Shown here piece after piece: positions 1-6,007 of a stretch of 16,897 nt of DNA (positions are counted from its first letter, which is position 1; every line of letters starts with the position of its first letter). The notes beneath the pieces are model-generated. The model was not told the origin of the DNA, did not search any database, and saw only the letters and a list, made by a program, of their open reading frames with translations. Origin of the DNA: Methanosarcinales archaeon (GTDB taxonomy: Archaea; Halobacteriota; Methanosarcinia; Methanosarcinales; Methanocomedenaceae). The stretch lies in the NCBI GenBank assembly GCA_030614485.1, contig JAUWTY010000006.1, forward strand, positions 1 through 16,897. The letters run 5' to 3'. The position numbers and the translations under genes were made by a program.

Positions 1-32
1 TTGCCAAAATCAATAAATCTCCACTGCTCCAT
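1..32 (-). CDS. Second lipoate-protein ligase A (N-terminal fragment)
   Basis: An ATG at 32..30 lies directly against the stop codon of the accessory-domain gene (TAG at 35..33). It opens a frame reading MEQWRFIDFG up to the window edge. A GGAGG sequence inside the end of the upstream gene is positioned as ribosome binding site. Ligases of the LplA family commonly start with a W-R-hydrophobic-I-D segment of this kind, and the place behind two other lipoate-ligase genes fits. Only ten complete codons are visible, so the identity is an inference from the start motif and context. It could be another biotin/lipoate ligase-family enzyme. Confidence 0.5.
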   Translation of the reverse strand, partial: MEQWRFIDFG

Positions 33-326
33 CTAATCGCCTCCTACTGCCTGCATTATTGACAGTGTAAAATCCTCGGGAGTGGTACCCGGGGACTGGA
101 TATGCTCTGATTCATACACCTGTTCCACTGCCAACAGGACTGCATCATTGTTAGCAGCCGTGCCTTTCAATCCTTCCTCGATACTATCAATCGCATCTTC
201 AGGGAACATGAAAAAATCTCCTGAGAATGTGATGTCTGTAATTGTTCCTTCATCCACTTTCAAAAAAGAACGGATAACTCCGCCCTTTGACTTATGGATG
301 CCTTTTCGATAATCTTCCAGTACCAT
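33..326 (-). CDS. lplB: Lipoate-protein ligase accessory (C-terminal) domain protein
   Basis: This 97-residue protein matches the free-standing C-terminal domain of lipoate-protein ligase. In archaea such as Thermoplasma this domain is a separate polypeptide that must join the catalytic LplA for lipoate adenylation and transfer. Visible family features are the start with a KGG-V-I-R segment (about residues 14-19), the ITDI-FSGDFF-FPEDAI stretch (about 29-46) and a short helical tail. It starts at an ATG with GAGG about 5 bases upstream, 26 bases behind lplA, and is followed with no gap by a probable second ligase, so all three are likely cotranscribed. The domain assignment is strong. That it serves the neighbouring LplA is inferred from the pairing. 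Confidence 0.82.
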   Translation of the reverse strand: MVLEDYRKGIHKSKGGVIRSFLKVDEGTITDITFSGDFFMFPEDAIDSIEEGLKGTAANNDAVLLAVEQVYESEHIQSPGTTPEDFTLSIMQAVGGD

Positions 327-352
327 ACTGTCCTCTCCATTCTCTATTATAG

Positions 353-1177
353 TTATGATTGGCTTATGTTCACTATACTTTTTTTTCGTTTTGCCCTCTT
401 ATGGTCCATGCGGTAGGTCCATTCAACTGATGCATACTGCCGGGTCAACTCAATAGCAAGCCCCCCTTCCTCATCCAATATCGTGCCCCCATAGGTACCA
501 ATACCCAGCGCACCCTCAAAACCCATGCACAATACCTGTTTTATTGGTGCAATTGGCGGCAGTTCCATCAGGTCGGACAGGGTGACCATGCCATCCCTGG
601 CAGTCTTCACATTGGGCCGCAGGTTCATGGTAGGATGCTTCAGCACATGATCCATGGTATCAAAATCAAAATCGAGCAAAAAACTACCATTGACCATTAC
701 AGCACCGTCAAACCGCCCCTGGGCATTGCCGGATATCTTACGCCCCTGTACGAACACGCCGTTTCGGGCCGGGTCCACCTCACCTTCCAGTCCAAGAGCT
801 TCAAGCGCCAGTAGCATGCCTGATAGCACCTTGTTGTATGCAGCCTGGACATTGCCTGGCATCAGCCCGTCCTGTGTACCTATGACTGAGAACAACACCT
901 GGTCTTGGTCACAGTATCCGCATCCGCCCCCCAGTATCCTGCGCACGATGTCAATATTGTGCTCCCGGCAATAGGCTTCATGGACCTCGTCTTCCACATA
1001 CTGGTGGTAACCCAAATAAAGAGTGGGACGTTTGACCCTCCAGAAAAGTATGGTTTCGTCGCTATCCCCCGAACCCACATGGCGCCCGATGGAATGGAAT
1101 AGGGCAGCGCTGTATGCGCCGTCTATTAAATCTGCATCCACAAACCGCCACACGATACCTGGCTCCTGAATCCACAT
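353..1177 (-). CDS. lplA: Lipoate-protein ligase A, catalytic subunit
   Basis: The 274-residue product has the BPL/LPL catalytic fold, which activates lipoate with ATP and attaches it to lysine of acceptor proteins such as GcvH or 2-oxoacid dehydrogenase E2. Visible motifs are the substrate loop RRILGGGCGY (residues 79-88) and the GRKISGNAQGR block (145-155), in which K147 is the expected catalytic lysine. The protein ends in a basic tail and has no C-terminal accessory domain. That domain is the next gene, so this is a bipartite archaeal-type ligase. The ATG at 1177 has no Shine-Dalgarno, and an A/T box (ATAAAAAAC on the minus strand, about 1198-1206) lies about 26 bases upstream, consistent with a leaderless message. 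A lipoyltransferase or octanoyltransferase role cannot be excluded. Confidence 0.85.
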   Translation of the reverse strand: MWIQEPGIVWRFVDADLIDGAYSAALFHSIGRHVGSGDSDETILFWRVKRPTLYLGYHQYVEDEVHEAYCREHNIDIVRRILGGGCGYCDQDQVLFSVIGTQDGLMPGNVQAAYNKVLSGMLLALEALGLEGEVDPARNGVFVQGRKISGNAQGRFDGAVMVNGSFLLDFDFDTMDHVLKHPTMNLRPNVKTARDGMVTLSDLMELPPIAPIKQVLCMGFEGALGIGTYGGTILDEEGGLAIELTRQYASVEWTYRMDHKRAKRKKSIVNISQS

Positions 1178-1222
1178 GGAAGAGGCTGCCTAAATAGTTT
1201 TTTATTCACTTCGCATGGAATT

Positions 1223-1235
1223 ATTGACGGTCAAT
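1223..1235. repeat. 13-bp perfect dyad ATTGAC-G-GTCAAT
   Basis: A perfect inverted repeat with 6-bp arms around one base overlaps the stop codon of the CNNM gene and lies about 46 bases upstream of the lplA start, just upstream of its likely TATA element. Its position would suit an operator for the lplA cluster, but so short a dyad may arise by chance. Confidence 0.3.
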
Positions 1236-2283
1236 GCAATTTATTCTGGGGTTTGGGAAGGATACCGTTACTCATCTCCTCGATGTCATATTCATCAAGT
1301 ATCTCGCCAACTATCTCTTCAAGGATATCTTCAATAGACAGCAGTCCAACTACTTTTTGAGCTTCATCCACCACAACTGCTATCTGGATCTTCTTTGACT
1401 GCAGTTCCCTGAATATAGAGGCTATCTTGCGGTCCTTTTTTACCACCAGTATTGGTCGGAGTATCTCCTTAACGGTTTTGGTTTCAAGTTCCTCATCACG
1501 GTATTTGAGCAGGTCTTTGGCAAATATCATACCAATTACATTATCGAAATGACCTTCCCACACAGGCAACCTTGAATGACCGGATTCATTTATTTTTTCA
1601 AGTGTTTCAATGAGAGTCTCGGAATTCTCCACAGTGACCATGTGGCTCTTATAGGTCATAGCCGTCTTGGCTTTTTCATCACTGAAATCCAGTACATTCT
1701 GTATATACTGCCTATCATGTTGTTTGATTACGCCTTCTTCTACTCCTACTTTCAGAATGAGTTTTATCTGGTCTTCTGTGATAAATGGATTCTTTATCTT
1801 TTCTTTAACGCCTAATACGTGCAGCACAACATTGGCTATTTCTGTAAAGACCAAAACCAGTGGATATAACAGTTTGCTTAGAAGCTCCAATAACCCGGCG
1901 ATCCTGAGGGCATAGGTATCAGCGTGCCGGGTGGCAAAGGTTTTAGGGACGATCTCTCCAAATACCAGGATGACCACGGTCATTACACCGGTAGCGATAG
2001 CAATGGCGGCATTGCCGAAATACCTTAACACAATTACTGTGACAAGCACCGATGCTGCCACATTTACAACATTATTACCAACAAGTATAGTGGTGATGAA
2101 CTTCTCTGGATGCTGCAGTTCGTCATGAATTATCCTGGCCCGGCGGTCACCAGTCTCTGCAAGGTGGAGCATCTTTATACGGTTGACTCCTATAAAAGCT
2201 GTTTCGGATGATGAAAAAAAGGCCGACAGACTTACCAGGATCATGACTATGATTAATTCAATCAATGTTGTAAGGTCAAGCAA
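1231..2283 (-). CDS. corB: CNNM/CorB-type Mg2+ transporter with CBS pair
   Basis: This is a 350-residue protein with an N-terminal CNNM (DUF21) membrane domain (about 1-165) followed by a Bateman module of two CBS domains (about 200-325). Family marks are the FFSSSETAFIGVNR segment near residue 22, NNVVNV near 89 and GEIVPKT near 128. In CNNM proteins these small polar and acidic residues form the Mg2+ site. The CBS modules of such proteins bind Mg-ATP. The CorC/HlyC C-terminal domain of many bacterial relatives is absent, as in short archaeal CorB forms. The start is TTG with GGAG 11 bases upstream, and no in-frame ATG or GTG is available before it. TTTTTAAACC on the minus strand near 2321-2330 is a likely TATA box. 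The exact transported ion is inferred from family. Confidence 0.85.
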   Translation of the reverse strand: MLDLTTLIELIIVMILVSLSAFFSSSETAFIGVNRIKMLHLAETGDRRARIIHDELQHPEKFITTILVGNNVVNVAASVLVTVIVLRYFGNAAIAIATGVMTVVILVFGEIVPKTFATRHADTYALRIAGLLELLSKLLYPLVLVFTEIANVVLHVLGVKEKIKNPFITEDQIKLILKVGVEEGVIKQHDRQYIQNVLDFSDEKAKTAMTYKSHMVTVENSETLIETLEKINESGHSRLPVWEGHFDNVIGMIFAKDLLKYRDEELETKTVKEILRPILVVKKDRKIASIFRELQSKKIQIAVVVDEAQKVVGLLSIEDILEEIVGEILDEYDIEEMSNGILPKPQNKLH

Positions 2284-2391
2284 TTCTATGTAAACTCCAG
2301 ATATTAATAGGTTTGAAGGGGTTTAAAAATTTTTCTACAAAATAAATAGCAGACTAATACTAACTACGGAATCCATGAGAAATGAAAATGA

Positions 2392-2466
2392 TAGCGGGGC
2401 ATGGATTCGAACCATGGATCTACGGGTTATGAGCCCGTCGGGATTTCCTGACTACCCCACCCCGCT
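2392..2466 (-). tRNA. Initiator tRNA-Met (CAT)
   Basis: The minus strand folds as a full cloverleaf: acceptor stem AGCGGGG/CCCCGCT with an A discriminator, anticodon stem ACGGG/CCCGT around loop CTCATAA, and T arm CATGG/CCATG with TTCGAAT. Three consecutive G-C pairs next to the anticodon loop (GGG/CCC) and the A1-U72 end pair are the classic archaeal initiator features, separating it from elongator tRNA-Met. No 3' CCA is encoded. A TTTAAA box about 30 bases upstream is its probable promoter. Confidence 0.95.
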
Positions 2467-2493
2467 ACTATGTTAAAATACGGATGGGTAAAG

Positions 2494-2503
2494 GCTTTAA
2501 ATA
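2494..2503. promoter_or_regulatory. TATA element, readable in both directions
   Basis: GCTTTAAATA is near-palindromic. Read on the minus strand (TATTTAAAGC) it lies about 30 bases upstream of initiator tRNA-Met. Read on the plus strand (TTTAAATA) it lies about 25 bases upstream of position 2525, just before a possible GTG start at 2529. The tRNA promoter role is the firmer one. Confidence 0.55.
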
Positions 2504-2528
2504 GCTATTATTAGTCATAAAGCCTTCG

Positions 2529-2693
2529 GTGTCATTTAAATTTATCAGTCTTACAGATTCAGGGTTGCCGGGTGGGAAGGATGTTAAACTTGAAAGGATA
2601 ATTACCCGGATGGGGGGAACACAAGGTGAAATTGATGCGATTTCACATATCAGGTTTATGAAGATGCATCAGGATAGTGAATGGACTGGTTAA
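2529..2693 (+). CDS. Possible small protein, 54 residues, unrecognised
   Basis: This open frame runs from a GTG to TAA in the space right of initiator tRNA-Met. It reads SFKFISLTDSGLPGGK early and ends with KMHQDSEWTG. The composition looks protein-like and the stretch has no internal stop. No Shine-Dalgarno is visible. The shared TATA element would place the transcript start about at the GTG, so a leaderless message is possible. I do not recognise a family. It may equally be chance or the remnant of a larger gene, as no independent support exists. Confidence 0.28.
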   Translation: MSFKFISLTDSGLPGGKDVKLERIITRMGGTQGEIDAISHIRFMKMHQDSEWTG

Positions 2694-2742
2694 CGGACCA
2701 TAATTAATTTCCTGTCAACCAAAACGCTTAATTATTATTACT

Positions 2743-2751
2743 GTATATATA
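2743..2751 (+). promoter_or_regulatory. TATA box of the 53-residue gene
   Basis: GTATATATA lies 41-49 bases upstream of the ATG at 2792. Transcription would start near 2772, giving a leader of about 20 bases that contains the GAGGAG ribosome binding site. Confidence 0.5.
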
Positions 2752-2791
2752 TTATTAGTAAATAATATGATGATTAATAATTGAGGAGAAA

Positions 2792-2953
2792 ATGACTCGA
2801 ATATCAAAACGATTAAGAAGTGACAGATTACACTGTACTTTCAGTGCCATATTAGATATTTTCGCTATGGAGTACCTCAGGGACCCCAATGTCAATGAGT
2901 TAAATGACATGATCCGTTCTCTTGGTGACAATGGCATAATTTGGAAACTCTAG
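2792..2953 (+). CDS. Small protein, 53 residues, unknown function
   Basis: ATG to TAG gives 53 residues, starting MTRISKRLRSD and ending GDNGIIWKL. The case for a real gene is the strong ribosome binding site (TTGAGGAGAAA directly before the ATG, one of the best in the window) and a TATA box about 45 bases upstream. The N-terminus is basic (K6, R7, R9, R12). A hydrophobic helix-like middle (about 18-30) follows, then an acidic, polar second half. There is no signal peptide and a single cysteine. It stands alone between two tRNA genes of opposite strand. I do not recognise the family; size and charge would suit a small regulator, but that is speculation. Confidence 0.6.
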   Translation: MTRISKRLRSDRLHCTFSAILDIFAMEYLRDPNVNELNDMIRSLGDNGIIWKL

Positions 2954-2981
2954 AACGAGGCCAAATTTTAAAAAAATAAGG

Positions 2982-3056
2982 TGCTCCGATGGGGATTTGA
3001 ACCCCAGTCGCAGGAGTGAGAGTCCTGCATGATTGGCCGTGCTACACTATCGGAGC
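2982..3056 (-). tRNA. tRNA-Glu (CTC)
   Basis: The minus strand forms acceptor stem GCTCCGA/TCGGAGC with an A discriminator, anticodon stem CAGGA/TCCTG around loop CTCTCAC (anticodon CTC), and T arm TGGGG/CCCCA with TTCAAAT. CCA is not encoded. A TGTATAAAC box (minus strand, about 3083-3091) lies about 30 bases upstream. Confidence 0.95.
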
Positions 3057-3371
3057 GATTCGTAAGGATGTTCTAAATATTAGTTTATACATTTAACCTT
3101 TTTGTTGTTCGAAGCCGTTGTTCGATGAACGATTCCAATCAAGCCTCTGACTGGATGCCCTGGGAGGCATTTTGATGTACTTAGATTATATATTTGAATG
3201 TAACTCTTCGTAATTTTATAATGATGTGCCTTACATACTGAACTCACATAGCTTTACTAAAACCAACAGCAGAACCGAGTTTCACTCCCACTGACCCGGT
3301 TAATTTGTGATGTTTTCAAAAATAATCTATAACGAAAAATCAGTATGCTTCGAGCCGAATTGTGAAAAAGG
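3057..3371. other. Gene-free stretch between tRNA-Glu and mc1
   Basis: This stretch holds the tRNA-Glu promoter (near 3083-3091), a doubled GTTGTTCGA motif within 3105-3127, and a small ATGCC/GGCAT hairpin around 3158-3173. No open frame with a start signal is visible on either strand. Nothing else is recognised. Confidence 0.5.
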
Positions 3372-3379
3372 TTTATATA
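3366..3379 (+). promoter_or_regulatory. mc1 promoter (BRE and TATA box)
   Basis: An A-rich BRE-like GAAAAAGG directly precedes TTTATATA (3372-3379), an almost ideal archaeal TATA box. Transcription would start about 3400, leaving a leader of about 30 bases. This is the strongest promoter signal in the window and fits an abundant chromosomal protein. Confidence 0.75.
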
Positions 3380-3432
3380 ATATTACGTAAAAACATAATC
3401 GGTAACAGTATACTCGCACGGGGTACTAAATC

Positions 3433-3723
3433 ATGACAGGAACAAGAAACTTTGTATTAAGGGACAAAAAAGGTAATGAGCATGGAGTGTTTACTGGCAA
3501 ACAGCCCAGACAGGCAGCCCTAAAGGCAGCCAACAGGGGCAAAGGAACCAAGAAAAAGCCAGATACAATTATCCTGAGGGAAAGAGGCACCAAAAAGCTT
3601 CACGTATATGCAGGATGGAGAGAAGAAGTAGCTGCTCCCAAGAACAAGCCAAGCTGGATGCCTGACAAGATCAAAAAACCAAATGTGAAAAAAGTTAAGA
3701 TTGAGATAATAGACAAAGTTTAA
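3433..3723 (+). CDS. mc1: Chromosomal protein MC1
   Basis: The 96-residue, lysine/arginine-rich product is the architectural DNA-binding protein MC1 of Methanosarcina and relatives. It acts as a monomer and sharply bends DNA, substituting for or adding to histones. Recognisable are the beginning RNFVLRDKKGNEHGVFTGK, the PRQAALKAANRG helix (about 25-36) and the LHVYAGWREEV strand followed by the KPSWMPD loop (about 56-77), which carries the aromatic and proline DNA contacts. Length equals the family norm. A strong TATA box precedes it, and a hairpin plus T-run follows, so it is a single-gene transcript. The ATG has only a weak GGGG ribosome binding site. Confidence 0.97.
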   Translation: MTGTRNFVLRDKKGNEHGVFTGKQPRQAALKAANRGKGTKKKPDTIILRERGTKKLHVYAGWREEVAAPKNKPSWMPDKIKKPNVKKVKIEIIDKV

Positions 3724-3731
3724 GTAATTCT

Positions 3732-3758
3732 GGCCCCCGGGCCTCCTTTTTTTCTTTT
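3732..3758 (+). terminator. mc1 terminator
   Basis: Nine bases after the mc1 stop, GGCCCCCGGGCC can fold into a G/C stem and is followed by TCCTTTTTTTCTTTT. T-runs alone terminate archaeal RNA polymerase; the hairpin makes this look like a strong site. It faces the convergent tRNA-Arg/DUF92 unit. Confidence 0.65.
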
Positions 3759-3821
3759 ATTAATGTCCACGAATGTTGAGTGGGTAACTTTTACTGTTTA
3801 CTTCCATATTTAAAGTTATAA

Positions 3822-3893
3822 CGGGCATGCTGGGAGTCGAACCCAGGTTCCAGGCTCCGGAGGCCTGAGTGATATCCTCTACACTACATGCCC
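3822..3893 (-). tRNA. tRNA-Arg (CCG)
   Basis: Acceptor stem GGGCATG/CATGCCC with G discriminator, anticodon stem CAGGC/GCCTG around loop CTCCGGA (anticodon CCG), and T arm CTGGG/CCCAG with TTCGACT. No CCA is encoded. Its first 15 bases are also the last codons and stop of the DUF92 gene, and its probable TATA box lies inside that gene. Confidence 0.94.
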
Positions 3894-5246
3894 GCACAGC
3901 ACATAATAGGCAGCCCCGGATATAAATGCGCCGCCAATGGTAGCTACAAGATTTACACCGCTATTTGAAAGCCAGCCTTTTTGCTGCAGAGTGGCCCCCA
4001 GTAAGCTGTCAAAATTAGTCCCCGCAAACCCACCGAATATGACTATCACCAGCCAAACAAAATATGTAACAACACTATCAGGATTCATATCTATCACACC
4101 AAGTACCAGTGCAAGTATAGCGATAGCCGCTGAACCACCTATGGACACACTTTCACCAAGCCATGAGATTCCTCCGTCAGTCCCTGGTTTAACCGGTTTT
4201 AATGTAGTAATGAGAATAGGTTTACCCCTATTGGTCTCCCCTATTTCACTGGCCAGGGTATCACCTGTGGCCGTGGCCACTGCCCCCAGATACGCGAATA
4301 ACAATACCGGAGCGAGAGCAGGATATAATTCGTGGTACACACCGTACGCCACTGCCAGTATCAGTGCAGTAATGGAATTGCCCAGTACATTTTCATAACT
4401 TCTCACCCCGCCCTTACCCTGGGCAATCCCCCTCATCACTTTGTAGTTATACTGATATTTAGTGAAAGCACCACCCAGCAGGAAGAAAGTGATGAGAATC
4501 AGGTACCAGTTCATGTTTGTGAATACTATTATCAGCACGCCAAGCAGTGTTGCTGCCAGCATGGCAGAAACATCAGCAACATCCATACGGTACGCCAGAT
4601 AAGCCAAAAATAATGAGAAAATGAAGGCTGCTGATAAATGTGAAAAGTTCACGTAATAACCAAAACTTGCAAATAACCACATAACCATACCCGTACCCAG
4701 CATCAGTGTGAGATATTTATCTGCTCTGGAAGGTATAGATTCCAATAATGCACAAGTCACTCCGCCTATCAATGCGAGAAAGAACAGCTGGCTCAACGAA
4801 ATAGGGATATCCATCCAGGCAGTGGTCCAGTAAGCCACAGCACATGCAGACAGAGCACCAAATAATATCAAGGCAATACTTGAAGTGGCTGAAATGAACT
4901 TTCTATCCAGCTGAGGTTTTTTTACTCCTCTTTTCCTTACATATACAGCCCCAAAACCACCAGCAGTGGTGATGAATATGGAAGCGCCCAGAATGTATAC
5001 CGGAAATTCATATTCAGTGTATCCAAGTATAACACTCAATAAACTCATGATAAATATCGCAAAAGAAAAACCCCATAATGAAGATGCAGGTACTATTTTC
5101 TGGTGTGGTCTTAAGGCAAGGATAAGAGTAATAGCAAAAAACAGCACTACCAGATATTGTGCGGGTACGAATGGCAACAATACAGCTATGAGCATCACAA
5201 ACATAAAAAAAACAGTGTGTGTATTATTTACTGAATCCATAGACAT
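3879..5246 (-). CDS. DUF92 family integral membrane protein
   Basis: This is a very hydrophobic protein of about 455 residues with roughly 11-13 predicted membrane spans. The C-terminal half is a complete DUF92 domain with its polar motifs: GGVRSYENVLGNS, ATGDTLASEIGE, TDGGISWLGE, GFAGTNFDSLLGAT and NSGVNLVATIGGAF. The DUF92 family contains plant VTE6, a phytyl-phosphate kinase, so prenyl-phosphate phosphorylation is a reasonable but untested guess. The N-terminal half (about 200 residues) is a separate membrane region with ESIPSRADKYLTL near its end, faintly like a dolichol-kinase motif. I prefer the ATG at 5246 over the GTG at 5255 because a TATA box 25 bases upstream predicts transcription from about 5246 (leaderless). 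The stop lies inside tRNA-Arg. A divergent cis-prenyltransferase-like gene adjoins. Confidence 0.85.
   Translation of the reverse strand: MSMDSVNNTHTVFFMFVMLIAVLLPFVPAQYLVVLFFAITLILALRPHQKIVPASSLWGFSFAIFIMSLLSVILGYTEYEFPVYILGASIFITTAGGFGAVYVRKRGVKKPQLDRKFISATSSIALILFGALSACAVAYWTTAWMDIPISLSQLFFLALIGGVTCALLESIPSRADKYLTLMLGTGMVMWLFASFGYYVNFSHLSAAFIFSLFLAYLAYRMDVADVSAMLAATLLGVLIIVFTNMNWYLILITFFLLGGAFTKYQYNYKVMRGIAQGKGGVRSYENVLGNSITALILAVAYGVYHELYPALAPVLLFAYLGAVATATGDTLASEIGETNRGKPILITTLKPVKPGTDGGISWLGESVSIGGSAAIAILALVLGVIDMNPDSVVTYFVWLVIVIFGGFAGTNFDSLLGATLQQKGWLSNSGVNLVATIGGAFISGAAYYVLCGHVV
3919..3926 (-). promoter_or_regulatory. TATA box of tRNA-Arg inside the DUF92 gene
   Basis: TTTATATC on the minus strand is centred about 29 bases upstream of the tRNA-Arg 5' end and lies in the codons for the C-terminal AFISG of the DUF92 protein. 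Spacing and sequence match the archaeal consensus. Confidence 0.6.
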
Positions 5247-5267
5247 TGATACCACTGGTTAACATGG

Positions 5268-5275
5268 CATATAAA
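5268..5275. promoter_or_regulatory. Shared TATA region of the divergent DUF92 and prenyltransferase-like genes
   Basis: CATATAAA (plus) equals TTTATATG (minus). On the minus strand it predicts a start at about 5246, exactly the preferred ATG of the DUF92 gene. On the plus strand it predicts a start about 5298, some 15 bases before the ATG at 5313. A second plus-strand candidate is GATATAAC at 5295-5302. Confidence 0.55.
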
Positions 5276-5312
5276 GGCAAATAATTTATCCTTAAGATAT
5301 AACCTATGTGCA

Positions 5313-5981
5313 ATGGGATTATTCTCCAGATTATACCAGCTGAGACTTGAACAGAGCATACTAAAGGACGATAAAACCTTACTTCCCACCAGTATTGTGC
5401 TAATCCTTACAGAAAGTGACCTGCTGGATGCAGACTTTTCCAGGCGTCTCATTGAATTCATCGAATGGTGTCAGGAATACAGCATCAATGTCCTGACAAT
5501 TTATATCAGCTTGATTGATGTGGACCCCGATATCTCTGACAAAATTTACAATAAACTTCAAATGAAGATAACAGAGACGTTAAAAGAAGTTGATGCCACA
5601 ATTAACCTCATTACAATTGACGGTTTGGACCATCATCTAAAGACCGCAAAAAGCATGGATATGCACATAAACGTATCTCTGGGATACGGAGGTAAGAAAG
5701 AACTGACTGAAGCATTCAAGGATATTATGTCAAAGATAGACTCAGGTGAATTGACACCAGGGGAAATAGATGAATCTGTAATCGAACAAAACCTGCTCAT
5801 CAAACATGAACCAGACCTTGTAATACGTTCTGGTGGAAAACGCCTCGCTGATTTCCTGATATGGCAGTCAGTCTACTCTGAGATGTATTTCACTGATGTG
5901 AGCTGGATGAATTTCAGGAAACTCGACCTGCTGCGGGCGATAAGGGATTTCCAGAAACGCCAGCGTAGGTTCGGCAAATAA
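5313..5981 (+). CDS. Cis-prenyltransferase-like protein (UppS/NgBR family)
   Basis: The 222-residue product keeps the whole C-terminal half of undecaprenyl/dehydrodolichyl diphosphate synthases: VSLGYGGKKEL (121-131), EPDLVIRSGGKRLADFLIWQ (166-185) and YSEMYFTDVSWMNFRK (188-203), ending with the basic KRQRRFG tail. The N-terminal half lacks the HVAIIMDGNxRWA motif and the following GH-x-x-G segment. Where the catalytic aspartate should be it reads IVLILTESDLLDADF (28-42). This pattern is that of the non-catalytic NgBR/Nus1-type subunit, which completes the active site of a partner enzyme through its C-terminus. Heteromeric cis-prenyltransferases are known in Methanosarcina. It therefore probably serves synthesis of dolichyl-type carriers with a catalytic partner encoded elsewhere. 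The start is ATG without a clear ribosome binding site. Confidence 0.8.
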   Translation: MGLFSRLYQLRLEQSILKDDKTLLPTSIVLILTESDLLDADFSRRLIEFIEWCQEYSINVLTIYISLIDVDPDISDKIYNKLQMKITETLKEVDATINLITIDGLDHHLKTAKSMDMHINVSLGYGGKKELTEAFKDIMSKIDSGELTPGEIDESVIEQNLLIKHEPDLVIRSGGKRLADFLIWQSVYSEMYFTDVSWMNFRKLDLLRAIRDFQKRQRRFGK

Positions 5982-6007
5982 CCATTGCCCAAAAGCTAAA
6001 CCATTGT

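Noticed and set aside
2755..2937. 60-codon minus-strand frame
   Set aside because: It is antisense to the 53-residue gene that has clear start signals.
3100..3180. Box C/D small RNA
   Set aside because: CTGA and TGATG-like strings occur but not as properly spaced C and D boxes.
3937..4398. 153-codon plus-strand frame opposite the DUF92 gene
   Set aside because: Shadow of a hydrophobic membrane protein gene whose DUF92 motifs are clear.
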